Source of the DNA: Candidatus Endomicrobiellum trichonymphae
GTDB taxonomy: Bacteria; Elusimicrobiota; Endomicrobiia; Endomicrobiales; Endomicrobiaceae
Direction: 5' to 3'
Length of the DNA stretch: 64,000 nt
Assembly (NCBI RefSeq): GCF_002355835.1
Contig: NZ_AP017459.1
Span: forward strand, 496,001-560,000
Part shown: piece after piece, positions 1 to 9,486 of the stretch
Position numbering within the stretch: position 1 is the stretch's first letter
How the letters are laid out: every line of letters begins with the position of its first letter
Translations under genes and position numbers: made by a program
Notes under the pieces: model-generated
Database searches by the model: none
Told to the model about the DNA's origin: nothing
Seen by the model: the letters and a program-made list of their open reading frames with translations, nothing else

Positions 1-1
1 C

Positions 2-454
2 GATGAGTTGACTCCGGCGATGTCAAATTTGATTTTAGTTTCGCATGTCAAAGATGGCGTTACTTTGGCAAAAAAATATAACGTTGATAACGAAATTATT
101 AACATTATCGGGCAGCATCACGGAACGACGTTGATACATACTTTTTATCACAGAGCGTTGGAAGAAAGCCCTGATATTGATATAGAGAATTTCAAATATC
201 CGGGGCCGAAACCAGCTACAAAAATCGCCGCGATAGTGATGATATCCGATTCTTCAGAAGCTGCCTGCCGCAGCATCGAAGAACCGACTGCCGCAAGAAT
301 AAAAGATACCGTCGAAAAAATAATAAACAACAAATTTATTGACGGACAATTTTCAAACTGTCCCATAACTTTAAAAGATTTAGAAACTATAAGAGACAGT
401 ATAATTTCTACAATTATAGGCATTTACCATATAAGAATTGAATACAAAGAATGA
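2..454 (+). CDS. 7TM-HD family phosphohydrolase (PgpH-like), C-terminal fragment
   Basis: The reading frame is open at the left edge, so only the last ~150 residues are visible. They contain the SHVKDG segment, IGQHHGTTL and the AAIVMISDSSEAACRS stretch typical of the C-terminal HD domain of membrane-bound 7TM-HD proteins. In Firmicutes the homologue PgpH degrades cyclic di-AMP. The membrane segments and the first part of the HD site lie outside the window. The stop codon overlaps the ybeY start by 4 bases, the usual arrangement for this pair. Substrate in this organism is inferred from the family only. Confidence 0.85.
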   Translation, partial: DELTPAMSNLILVSHVKDGVTLAKKYNVDNEIINIIGQHHGTTLIHTFYHRALEESPDIDIENFKYPGPKPATKIAAIVMISDSSEAACRSIEEPTAARIKDTVEKIINNKFIDGQFSNCPITLKDLETIRDSIISTIIGIYHIRIEYKE

Positions 455-876
455 AGAAAGATAATAATATTATAAATTTTGTCAATTTCCCTAAACAGCA
501 TGTGCCGCTGCTTAAAATAGCCGCTGCAACTGTTTTAAAATCGGAGAAAATAAAAAGATATCAGGTAAATTTTATAATGGTAGATGACAAAGAGATAAGG
601 AAACTGAATACAAAGTATAGGAAAATAAAACGCATAACTGATGTCATATCTTTTTTGGTAGTTCCGGAGTTTTTTATGGGTGACATTTATATTTCAAAAA
701 CTCGTTCGCAAGAACAAGCGAAAGAATACTCTAATACCTGGCAGCAGGAGCTTGCGTATCTGGTAATACACGGGCTGCTACATCTTTGCGGATATACGGA
801 TTATGATGCCGTAAATAAGATAAAAATGTTTGCCAAACAGGATAAAATATTTAAATGTTTGTTTTATCGACTTTAA
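451..876 (+). CDS. ybeY: Endoribonuclease YbeY (rRNA maturation factor)
   Basis: This 141-residue protein is close to the family's usual length and carries the core DDKEIRKLN...TDVISF and the metal-binding block HGLLHLCGYTDYD. YbeY is a zinc-dependent single-strand endoribonuclease acting in 16S rRNA 3' maturation and ribosome quality control. The canonical site is HGxLHxxGYDH. Here the first two histidines (about residues 107 and 111) are present, but the third ligand position (about 117) is Asp in GYTD. Translation is coupled to the upstream HD gene by a 4-base overlap. The family call is firm; whether metal binding is normal is uncertain. Confidence 0.9.
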   Translation: MKKDNNIINFVNFPKQHVPLLKIAAATVLKSEKIKRYQVNFIMVDDKEIRKLNTKYRKIKRITDVISFLVVPEFFMGDIYISKTRSQEQAKEYSNTWQQELAYLVIHGLLHLCGYTDYDAVNKIKMFAKQDKIFKCLFYRL

Positions 877-1635
877 TTGCTTTTTACTTTTATAAGCTTG
901 GATTTCTGCGGCTGAAATAGGAATTACAAGCTTGTCAAACTACAGTGTAAAAAGCTTATATTTCAAACTCCAAAAATTTGAATATCCTTATTATATCACG
1001 ATTATTTTAACTGTCAACGTTATCGCCGATGTTTTGCATCTCTTATGACGTCTGTTTTCTATATCGTAACAAATATGTTGTGGAAAGCGGTCGCATGGAT
1101 TATAACATCTTTTACTCTTAAATTATATCTAAATTTTATGCAAAGGCAAACTCGGATATCGGTGCCTATTCCTGTAAAATGGAATTTTTTTTAAACCCTT
1201 TTATATCCTTATTATAAAACTCACTGAGTTTTTATCGTTTAAAATAAAACTTCAAGTGTCAATTCTTATGAGCTGAGCAAAGAAGAAATTGAAAGTCTGC
1301 TTCCTGAATGTAATTGCCAACGACGAAATAGATAAAGAGACAAGTATTATACTTAAACGTATACTTAATTTCTGAGATTTGTCTGTAAAGAGAATAATGA
1401 TGCCGTTTAAATATATCGAATCCGCGGATTTGTCTTTTGAGGAAGAATGCTTTTTAGACATAGTCGTTGAAATTTCAAGAAATGATTACGCTTGAATATA
1501 TACTGAAAGAAGTTGTCGGCGAAATTCTTGACGAGTACGAGTTTAAAAAATGATGATTTTAATTGCGTGTAAAGTTATCATCAGATTCCTGTCGGACATT
1601 TAAACAGAATTATTAAATTGTTTAATGTGTAGCAT
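877..1635 (+). pseudogene. CorC/TlyC-type CBS-domain membrane protein, remnant 1
   Basis: No long open frame exists, but pieces in shifting frames follow the order of a DUF21-CBS-CorC_HlyC protein. Hydrophobic debris after 880 resembles the DUF21 membrane part. EEIESLLPE (near 1280) is followed by a linker, an IDKE..ILKRILNF stretch broken by a stop, and IMMPFKYIESADLSFEE (near 1390-1440). Near 1500-1550 comes KEVVGEILDEYEF, the boundary to the C-terminal transporter-associated domain. Several stops and shifts make it non-functional. The family is implicated in Mg/Co efflux or haemolysin-like roles. It lies directly beside a second, similar remnant. Confidence 0.6.
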
Positions 1636-2306
1636 ATAGAGAGCCAGTATATCAAAGCCGATGAAATAGACTTTTTACTTTTAAACGAAAACACCTCACC
1701 TATTCCAGATGGTTCGAGAAAACTTGTAAGCAATATAATGGATTTTGCTGAAAGAAAAATATTGCAGATAATGATGCCGCTTTCTGATATCTTTGCAGTA
1801 GATCTTGATTTGCCGAAAGAAAAACCAAAATATTCAAGAGTTTCGGTTTACAGAGGAAATATAAATAATATTGTCGGAATAATATATACTAAAAATCTTG
1901 CTGTTGCATGTCGCAATTTCGGAATTATAGTGCTTGAAGATTTAATATCCGGTCTATTGTGTGTCTAAGAACGCAAAAATAAGTAAAATACTTAAAGAGT
2001 TTACATCCTCTTCTTGAAGAAATAATTGGAGAAGTCTGGGAGGAATATGATTTAAAAGAGAAAACTGTAATGCCTTTAGGAGATAATTCATATATTATAC
2101 AGGCTTATGAGACAATATCCAATATAAATGTGGAATTGGATATTGATATACGGGTAACAGCTGAATTTTGGAATTATTCAGCAGAATTCCTGAATCCGGA
2201 GAGAAAAAAAAATTGTCAGAATTATTCCGTAGAAATACAAGATGCATACTCGAAGAAAGTAAATCGGATTGCCTTAAGAATGCATTCGTACGCACTGAAA
2301 GGATAA
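1636..2306 (+). pseudogene. CorC/TlyC-type CBS-domain membrane protein, remnant 2
   Basis: A second copy of the same architecture begins abruptly in the linker before the CBS pair (KADEIDFLLLNE near 1660). It continues with ERKILQIMMPLSDIFAVD, YSRVSVYRGNINNIVGI and IYTKNL (1738-1960), then after a shift LEEIIGEVWEEYDL and LGDNSYIIQA of the C-terminal domain (2000-2160). The DUF21 membrane domain is missing altogether. The likely history is a deletion between tandem paralogues that removed the start of this copy, followed by frameshifts near 1960, 2010 and 2180. It ends 6 bases before recO. Confidence 0.65.
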
Positions 2307-2312
2307 AATAGG

Positions 2313-2963
2313 ATGTACTATGCGATAAAGGGACTAGTTCTCAACGCAAAAATACAAGGCGAGAATGATAAACTCATAACTGTTTATTCTTATGAATGGG
2401 GAAAGATTCAGGCGGTTGTTCCAAGCGCCAAAAAAATTGCGGCAAAACTTTCCTCAGCGACCGAACCTTTAACAGAAAGCGAGTTTATGGTTTTTGGCAG
2501 TTATCCTGTCCTGAGACCTAAAGTTACTGGAGCAAACATAATTGAAAATAATACGAAAATAAAAGTGGATTTCAAAAGAAACTTATATGCTTTATATGCT
2601 GCAGAAGTAAGTGATAAATTTGCTCCTTTTAATTTTGAAAATATCGTGAAATATAATTTAATAGTAAGAATTTGGCAAATACTCAGTATCTGTAAATATC
2701 CGAAACGAGCGCTTACTGCATTTATTTTGCGTTTTTTAAAACTTTCTGGATACGCTTTTTCTGATTATTTAAGGAATAATAAGGCTTTTGCTGGCATAGG
2801 AATTGAAAAGAGTATAGAAAGACTTTCAAATTGTTCAGGAGATAATATTGATGTACTTGAAGAAATTGAAGAAGAAAAAATTTGGAACTGTGTTGAGAAT
2901 TATCTTACAAATTACATACGACGACCCGCGTTGAGCGTTTTTTTGGAGAAAATCGGCGAATAA
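2313..2963 (+). CDS. recO: DNA repair protein RecO
   Basis: This 216-residue protein has the RecO N-terminal OB-fold start (AIKGLVLNAKIQGENDKLITVYSYEWGK) and the helical C-terminal part. RecO works with RecR to load RecA on SSB-coated DNA during gap repair. It is somewhat shorter than the typical ~240 residues, and I see no zinc-finger cysteine cluster. The frame is uninterrupted and bounded by pseudogenes on both sides, so its preservation suggests selection. The start ATG lies within an AT-rich leader after the second CBS remnant. Confidence 0.85.
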   Translation: MYYAIKGLVLNAKIQGENDKLITVYSYEWGKIQAVVPSAKKIAAKLSSATEPLTESEFMVFGSYPVLRPKVTGANIIENNTKIKVDFKRNLYALYAAEVSDKFAPFNFENIVKYNLIVRIWQILSICKYPKRALTAFILRFLKLSGYAFSDYLRNNKAFAGIGIEKSIERLSNCSGDNIDVLEEIEEEKIWNCVENYLTNYIRRPALSVFLEKIGE

Positions 2964-3176
2964 CATTTTTTACGGGTCTTGACGAAGTAAAAAAGGTGTT
3001 ATACTTCTAAAAATGAGTAAAGTCATTTTGATATAGGTTTGATTTTTGAATAGAAATGGCAAAAAGCGAGAAAAAGAATAAATTTGACGTATATGGTGCT
3101 TTTTTAATGAGCAGGCAGTAGGAATAGCGTGAATAAATTTAACGTATTACAGATATTTTTGTAAGGAGAAAAGAAG

Positions 3177-4257
3177 ATGCTTAATGACAGGGACACAGCT
3201 TTTATGATCATATGCACTGCGTTTGTGTTTATTATGACACCGGGACAGCCCTTTTTTACGGAAGCTTGGGACGCAGGAAGAATATGGTAAACAACATGAT
3301 GAATTCTGTATTTATCATGGGTCTTGGTATTGTTTTATATATGTTGTGATAGGTTATTCTCTGTTGTTTGTGGATGGGGGCGGCTGAAGTTTTATAGGAT
3401 CTCTTAAGAATTTCTGATTTTTAGACATTACAAAAGATTCTCTTATGGGCTCACTGCCTACATTTGTTTTTATTGCTTTCCAAATGATGTTTGCTTTTAT
3501 AACGCCGGCAATTATAACAGGCTCTGTGGCTGGCAGAATGAAATTTCAAACATTGTTTTTCTTTATAGCTTTGGTCAATCCTTGTATATATCCATTGGCG
3601 CACATGGCATGGTGGTTATCGTCGGTGAAATCGGAGTTCTTGATTTTGCAGTTGGAAATGTGCTACATATCAGTTCAGGCACAACCGGTCTTATTCTTGC
3701 AGTTTTGCTTGGCAAAAGAGTCGATTATGCGACAGACTTCATACCACATACATAATACCCCTCATGTTCTTATATGTATGGGACTTTTATGGTTTGGCTG
3801 GTTCGGTTTTCATGCAGGAAGCGCTCTAGCGGCAAACGGACTTGTGGCTCATGTATTTATGGCAACAGTTGCAATCTGCCGCTTTAGATTTAATTAACGT
3901 TATAGGCATAACCGTAAGTCCTGTCTGTTATTTTGGAATAGTACTTATCAAACGGATATTTAAGATTGACTATGCTTTAGATGCTTTTGGGCGACATGGC
4001 ATCGGCGGTATATGGGGCTGAATATTGAACGGCGTTTTTGTAAATCCTGCAATCAGCAGCGGAAAACCAGGACTTATTTTCGGAGAGACAGTGCAGTTTA
4101 TTTCACAAATTGAAGGCATAGTTATAGAGTACTTTATTATGCTCCGGAATTGCCAGTATATTTATGCCTCTTCTAGCGTCGTGTAGTAGATAAGAGAAGT
4201 GAACTTATGTCAAAACACGGTGAAAATGCGTACCCGTCATTCACCGGTTTGGATTAG
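3177..4257 (+). pseudogene. amtB: Ammonium transporter (Amt family), decayed
   Basis: An ATG with a good ribosome site (AAGGAG at 3163-3168) opens a frame reading NDRDTAFMIICTAFVFIMTPG, the normal Amt start. Stops and shifts soon follow. Later pieces in other frames are FVFIAFQMMFAFITPAIITG (3463 on), MGLLWFGWFGFHAGSAL (about 3778-3830), DALDAFGRHGIGGIWG (near 3975-4017, then a stop) and the C-terminal KHGENAYPSFTGLD ending at 4257. At least five disruptions make it inactive. Amt channels import ammonium under PII control; the PII gene follows in the usual order and is also broken. Confidence 0.9.
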
Positions 4258-4361
4258 TAAAAGCTTTTTTTTCTTGCTGGCTTTCCTCTCTGCTTTTTAT
4301 ATCTTGTGTATGGAGGAATTACGAGGCAGACGGAGGCGAATAAATATAAAGGTGAAGCTTC

Positions 4362-4731
4362 ATGATAGAAATTGAAGCTATTGTTCTCGAAGAAAAACTT
4401 GAAGATATATAAAAGAAGCTCTTAACCAGAGTTGAAATAAAAGGAGTGACTATTTCGCAGGTCATAGGATGCGGAAAACAAAAGGACTATAAAGAATTTG
4501 TGTGCGGAACTGAAATTGCCATAACTATGCTTCCAAAAATTAAGATTGAGATTATAGTCTCTTCCGAAGAATGGAACGATAAAAGCAATTCAGGAAGCGG
4601 CTTATAGCGGACAACTTGGAGATGGAAAAATATTCAGTTATAACTTGCGCAATGTTATGAGAGTACGCACTAAAAAAAACGGGAACATCGGCAATAAACT
4701 GACAGGTAAAATAAAAGAACATATGTTTTAA
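4362..4731 (+). pseudogene. glnB: Nitrogen regulatory protein PII (GlnB/GlnK), decayed
   Basis: The frame starts MIEIEAIVLEEKLEDI, then hits a TAA near 4410. It continues with KGVTISQVIGCGKQK and IAITMLPKIKIEIIVSSEEW, then shifts near 4580. The new frame gives AAYSGQLGDGKIFSYNL and VMRVRTKK to a stop at 4731. These match the PII fold order: N-terminal strand, T-loop region, and the C-terminal GDGKIF nucleotide-site motif. PII normally senses 2-oxoglutarate and ATP/ADP and gates the Amt channel. Together with the preceding amt wreck it shows loss of a complete regulated ammonium-uptake unit. Confidence 0.9.
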
Positions 4732-4809
4732 GATGCAATTTTGAAATGTGCCATGCGTTTTGTTGTTGTTTATCTCTTTTTTTGTAATTTTAGAAGCGGG
4801 AAGATTGCT

Positions 4810-5892
4810 TTATATTATCACTCCGCCACCTAAAACTGTATCATCTTTATAAAATACTATGCTTTGCCCTGCAGTGACAGACATTTGTGGTTGGGCAAAT
4901 TCAACTTTTACCGAGCTGTCTTCTTGCGGAATAATAAATGCTTTTTCAGGTTTGTGCTGTCGGCGGATTTTTGCAGTTGCTTCAATAGTTTTTTTTGGCG
5001 GCAAAATGGAACACCATGATACTTTTTTAGCCGTAAGCGATGAAGAATATAAATCTTCTTTTGTGCCTATCGTTACCATATTTTGTTTAGCTGAAATATT
5101 TATAACATACAATGGATCTTTTGTTCCTCCCAAAAGTCCTAGTCCTTTACGTTTTCCTATAGTATAGTTCCAGATTCCATTATGTTTTCCGAGAACTCTG
5201 CCATTTTTATCCACAATGTTTCCCGGATTTGCTGGAAACTGTAAAATATCATTATAATCTCCACAATAAAAATCCTGACTATCGGGTTTTTCAGCTGACG
5301 GAAGTCCTATTTTCTTTGCAATGTTTCTCACCTGCTCTTTTGTGTAAATGCCAAGCGGAAAAATAGTTTCTGAAAGAGTTTTTTGCGTAAGTCTGTATAA
5401 AAAATAAGTCTGATCTTTATTTAGATCGGCGGCTTTATACAATTTATACATGTTAGTAGAACTATCAAATCTTATATTCGCATAGTGTCCTGTAGCGAAT
5501 TTGTCAAAAGAAAGTCCTGTTTTTTTTACGGCAGCGGGAAGAATGCCGAATTTAATATAAGCGTTGCACCTTATGCAGGGATTTGGCGTACGTCCCTCTT
5601 TATATTCATTTCTGAAATTTTCTAGAACAACTTTTTTATATTCTCCGCTACAGTCTGTTACATATAAAGGAATTGTAAGAAAATCAGCTATTTTATGCGC
5701 CGTTTCAATATTTTCGTTTTCAGGGCCAAGGCAAGAGTCGTTAACTTTAGTTTTCGGTGCTGGCAGAAAATTGTCCCATATAGACATAGTTGTGCCGGTC
5801 ACTTCATATCCCTGCTTTTTTAATAAATAAGCGGCAACTGCAGAATCAACGCCTCCGCTTAACCCTATTAATATTTTCATTTCTGTCTCCAC
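4810..5892 (-). CDS. mnmA: tRNA-specific 2-thiouridylase MnmA
   Basis: MnmA makes 2-thiouridine at the wobble base of Lys, Glu and Gln tRNAs, using ATP and persulfide sulfur. This 360-residue protein has the PP-loop SGGVDS (residues 12-17), the catalytic cysteine in NPCIRC (Cys106), the partner cysteine in DFYCGD (Cys210) and the GHY motif. Length is normal. An internal ATG four codons in (MKILIGLSGG) is an alternative start. It is the only intact gene in a 7.9 kb stretch of dead genes on the other strand, so it is probably essential. Confidence 0.95.
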   Translation of the reverse strand: METEMKILIGLSGGVDSAVAAYLLKKQGYEVTGTTMSIWDNFLPAPKTKVNDSCLGPENENIETAHKIADFLTIPLYVTDCSGEYKKVVLENFRNEYKEGRTPNPCIRCNAYIKFGILPAAVKKTGLSFDKFATGHYANIRFDSSTNMYKLYKAADLNKDQTYFLYRLTQKTLSETIFPLGIYTKEQVRNIAKKIGLPSAEKPDSQDFYCGDYNDILQFPANPGNIVDKNGRVLGKHNGIWNYTIGKRKGLGLLGGTKDPLYVINISAKQNMVTIGTKEDLYSSSLTAKKVSWCSILPPKKTIEATAKIRRQHKPEKAFIIPQEDSSVKVEFAQPQMSVTAGQSIVFYKDDTVLGGGVII

Positions 5893-5969
5893 TTTCTATT
5901 TTTTATGCTTTTATTGTTTGTTTCATGATGCGTATGACTGCTCTTTATATGTATTTGAAAGACAGCTAT

Positions 5970-6471
5970 GACTTATATGAAACCCTTTCCCTGTTGATAT
6001 TTTTCTGTTTATGGATTTAATCTTTTTTTCTATACAAATCCTACAGTGCGACGGCGAATCGCCGAGACAAATTTTGCCGGAATATATTTCGTAATATTAT
6101 ATCTGTAGCCCCGTTTCAGTGACATTTAGCATAACGACGTTTACTCCGCTTTGCAGAGCTTTCTTCGCCTGATTGCAGAATAACCGTTTTGTACCGTAAT
6201 TTTTTGCTTTTCTATTATGTCATGCTTCTATGCGGTAACGCGTTATGTGGGAGTTATATCTCTTCTCAAGACGCAGCACAAGCAGTTTTGCTTACAGTAA
6301 TTAAATCATCCGAAGGTGAACTTTATCTCCGGTATATTTTTTACGTATTTCATCTGCGGCAGAAAGAAGTTTCTTTGTATCTTTTGTTTCAAGAATATAT
6401 AAAACTTCTTTTTCATGTAACGCATTGGATTGAAAGGCTTTGTCTAATATGGATTCAATATTAGTGCGCAT
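5970..6471 (-). pseudogene. hydE: [FeFe]-hydrogenase maturase HydE (radical SAM), internally deleted
   Basis: Reading the minus strand from 6471 gives LHEKEVLYILETKDTKKLL, then ADEIRKKYTGDKVHLR. In another frame comes YCKQNCLCCVLRRD, which keeps the CxxxCxxC cluster of radical SAM enzymes. The QSGEE motif follows, and then the sequence jumps to ALQSGVNVVMLNVTETG, a YEIYSGKIC block and CIEKKIKSINRKI, which match the HydE C-terminus. The middle of the TIM barrel is missing and frames shift several times. HydE builds the H-cluster of [FeFe] hydrogenases. The related biotin synthase is less likely because of the C-terminal block. Confidence 0.7.
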
Positions 6472-6632
6472 ATAACTATTTTATCAAAAAACAGCGGACT
6501 TTCATATTCTAAAATCCCTGCGATAATTGTTAAAAACAAAATAGTTTATTAATACTGACACGGATTTTTCTATAAAGAATTTTTAAAATTATGATAAACT
6601 ATTACAAAATCGACAGGAGTTTAATTGCTGTA

Positions 6633-7180
6633 ATGAACACATGGATAGTGAAATGAATCGGTTGAGAAATATACATCTGTTTAGAATGTATAAGTTATCC
6701 TTTTATAAATTACTCAATTCCATGCGAAGAATGCCTTTACGGCAATAAAGTTTTGGTTATTACGCCGCATCAAGATGATGAAGCCGTAGTCTGTGCCGTA
6801 ACCGCAATAAAGCACGTTAAAACCGGCAGTTATGTAGAAATAGCTTTTTGTTTTGTACGCATGATACTTAAGAAAGAATAAAAGAAGCCAGCCGAGCTGT
6901 TTCCTATAATGGTTTCCAAGAAAAATCATTATATGCAGTTTCCTGTGCAGACTTTATCTGGCAATAAAAATTTTGAGAACGATTTAGCGCTAATTATAAA
7001 TAAAGCAGATTCCGATGCCCATATTTCTTCCTTCTTAGTTTGATAAATACAGCGACCATATAGCGGTTTCAAAAGCTATTATAATAAGTTTATTGTTCTG
7101 TATCTCAAAAGACGATATGCAAGAAACCTCGCAGGTTGTTGTTTTGATGTTGTTGAGTTTTAGTGGTTGTGATAAGTTAC
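6633..7180 (+). pseudogene. LmbE/PIG-L-type N-acetylglucosaminyl deacetylase, decayed
   Basis: Around 6740-6840 the reading NKVLVITPHQDDEAVVCA is followed by TGSYVEI. This matches the zinc-binding PHPDDE motif of LmbE/PIG-L deacetylases, with Gln in place of Pro. Downstream pieces in other frames include KNHYMQFPVQTL, ENDLALIINKADSDA and YSDHIAVSKAI (6920-7085), all in family order. Frameshifts near 6870, 7020 and 7040 prevent a single product. These enzymes remove acetyl groups from GlcNAc-containing glycans or lipids. It begins a run of broken envelope-sugar genes on the same strand. Confidence 0.7.
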
Positions 7181-7200
7181 TAATGACATTTAAATCGGTG

Positions 7201-7959
7201 GTGACAAAGAGAAAAGTTTCAGCTTATATTTTGACAAAAAATGAAGAAAGACATATTAAAGAGTGTGTAGAGAGTATTAAATAGACTGACGAAATTGTCA
7301 TCGTTGATGATTTCAGCGGAGCCGCCATTGGTAGATATTGCTAAAGGAATGGACTGTAAAGTTGTAAAAAATAGATTTGAATACTTCGACAGACAGAGAA
7401 ATTTTGCTTTGTCACAATGTTCTTATGAATGGATTGTATGTCTTGACTCTGATGAAAGAATAACGCCTGCGTTAAAAAAAGAAATATAATATCAACTGCA
7501 GGATTTTCCGAAATATGACGCTTTTGTTGCTTCAAGAAAAAGCAGATTTATAAACAAGTGGATTTTGCATTCGGTCTGGTATCCGGATTATAGACGTCCT
7601 GTATTTTTTAATAAAAATAAAATGCACTATAAAGATCAAATGGGCATGAAGATATTAATTATAAAGGTAAAAAGTTTTATTTTAAAGGCGATATTCTCCA
7701 CTATCCTTACAACAGCATAAAACAGTTTATAAAGAAATCTGATTTCTACACCGATTTACGTTCTAAAGAAATGTTAAAAAAAGGCATTAGGTTCAGAGTT
7801 TTAAATCTTTTTGTAAATCCTTTGGTGATGTTTGTAAAAATGTATTTTATTAAAAAAGGATTTCTTGACGGTTTGAGCGGATTTATACTTGCGCTGTCTT
7901 ATTCCTCGCTTTATACTTTGATGAAATATATAAAACTTTGGGAACTTGAAAATAAATGA
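7201..7959 (+). pseudogene. Family 2 glycosyltransferase (WaaE/KdtX-like), decayed
   Basis: A GTG start at 7201 leads into KVSAYILTKNEERHIKECVE, the nucleotide-sugar binding start of family GT2. A TAG near 7282 stands where related proteins have Trp before DEIVIVDDFS. After a shift the reading runs AKGMDCKVVKNRFEYFDRQ and IVCLDSDERITP (the DxD-like region), then ARSRKSRF-like and YPDYRRPVFFNKNK segments. The C-terminus (7771-7959) has a hydrophobic helix. Related enzymes add sugars to the lipopolysaccharide core. The stop overlaps the lpxK start by 4 bases, so they formed one operon. Confidence 0.75.
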
Positions 7960-8911
7960 GCAGGTTTTTGTATCCACTTTCTTTAATTTACTCTGTCTTG
8001 TATAAAGCAGATAGGAAATTTAGCATCTTGAAAAAACTTTCAAAACCCGCAATAAGCGTGGGCAATCTCGCATGGGGCGGTACAGGCAAGACGACGTTTG
8101 CGATTGAACTTTTAAATCTGCTTGTAAAAAATAATTTAAAGCCTGCTGTTTTAACGCGTGGATACCGCCGAAGAGGTAGATCTTCCGTTATATTAAAAAA
8201 CGGTGCGGTCGGTATCAGCGCATCGGACAGTGGTGACGAGCCGCTTTTAATTGCGGGGAATGTTCCTAAAGCCTGTGTAATTGTTGGAGCTGACAGATAT
8301 AACAATGCTTTAAAACACGAAAGAGAAATAAATCCTGATATATATGTTTTAGATGATGGGTTTCAACATTGGAATATTCAAAGGGATTTAGATATAGTCT
8401 GTATAAATGCGGTAAATCCTTTTGGCAATGGAATGCTTATGCCTGCAGGTATTTTAAGAGAAAGACCTGCAGCTTTAAAAAGAGCAGGATTTGTGATTAT
8501 TACGAATTCCGCGATATGGTTTCAGATGCAGCGCTTGAAAAATTAGAAAAAACGGGGTTTGTTTTATCAGGTCAGAGATCTATTATAACTTATTACGGCG
8601 GATTTAAGTATAAAACTCCTGATTTAAATACGGAGTTTAATATTGAACTTTTGAAAAAATCCAATGTATACTCTTTAAGTGCTATAGGTTTTGCAGAAGG
8701 TTTTAGAAATTCTGTTAAGAAGTCTGGGATAGAGGTAAAAGACAGCATAGCTTTAAGAGATCATAGCGAATACGATAATAATCTGCTTGAGAAGATAATA
8801 AACCAAAACCTCCAAAATTCGTATTTTATTGTCACGGCAAAGGATGCGGTTAAATTTCAAAATATTGATGCGTATATATATTGCGGTTCTTGTTGTAAAG
8901 CTGCAGTTTAA
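7956..8911 (+). pseudogene. lpxK: Tetraacyldisaccharide 4'-kinase LpxK, frameshifted
   Basis: LpxK phosphorylates the 4' position of the lipid A disaccharide at the inner membrane. The first frame (7956 to about 8505) carries SVGNLAWGGTGKTTF (P-loop), LTRGYRRRG, DSGDEPLL, VLDDGFQHW and the LRERP motif, all expected for LpxK. The frame then slips by one base near 8505-8512. The second frame supplies DMVSDAALEKLEKTGF and FIVTAKDAVKF, the normal C-terminal half. The tail may slip again near 8875. Without frameshift rescue the product lacks its C-terminal ~40%, so I call it inactivated. Confidence 0.85.
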
Positions 8912-8926
8912 GGTGGGGAAAGAACA

Positions 8927-9486
8927 ATGGGAGCGGGAAGTATTAAAACGCCTGCCATCTTTTTAGACAGAGATGGGACGGTTATTTTTGACAGAAATTA
9001 CTTGAGTTCACCCGAATAGGTAAAACTTTATTCGTTTGTCGCAGAAAGCATAAATAAATTGCGATCTGCGGGTTTTAAAATAATAGTTGTAACAAATCAG
9101 TCCGGTATGGGCAGAGGAATATTTGCGGAAATTAAATGAAAAATTTTTGTTTCTGCTTAAAACTGCAGGAGCAAGGATAGATGCTCTTTATTATTGTCCG
9201 CACGTTGATTCCGATGAGTGCTGTTGCAGAAAACCCAAGACGGGTATGTATTGCGGGGTGCGACAGATTTTAATGTAGATCTTAAAAAATCTTACACCGT
9301 CGGAGACAGTATAAGAGATTATTTGCTTGGTTTTAATATGAGCGGCAAAAGGGTGTTTTTGTTCTTACGGGACGCGGCAGAAAACAGCAGAAGGACTTAG
9401 TAAAAGAAAAAGTGAAACCGCTTGTAGTATGCAGAACCTTAAAACAAGTCGCAAGTTTTATAATTAAAGATGTAAAATATTACTGA
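8927..9486 (+). pseudogene. gmhB: D-glycero-D-manno-heptose 1,7-bisphosphate phosphatase (GmhB-like), decayed
   Basis: The start reads KTPAIFLDRDGTVIFDRNYL, the DxDxT motif of HAD phosphatases in the GmhB/HisB-N group. A TAG follows at about 9017. Further on come SINKLRSAGFKIIVVTNQSG (motif II), a shift, YYCPHVDSDEC with cysteines typical of the GmhB zinc loop, KKSYTVGDSIRDYL (motif IV) and KDLVKEKVKPLVVCRTL. Frames change near 9135, 9225 and 9350. GmhB acts in ADP-heptose synthesis for the lipopolysaccharide inner core. It sits 16 bases after the lpxK reading and belongs to the same dead operon. Confidence 0.8.

Noticed and set aside
7956-8911. Two separate genes instead of one broken lpxK
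   Set aside because: The two readings are consecutive halves of the same family with a junction mid-domain; a frameshift is the simpler explanation.
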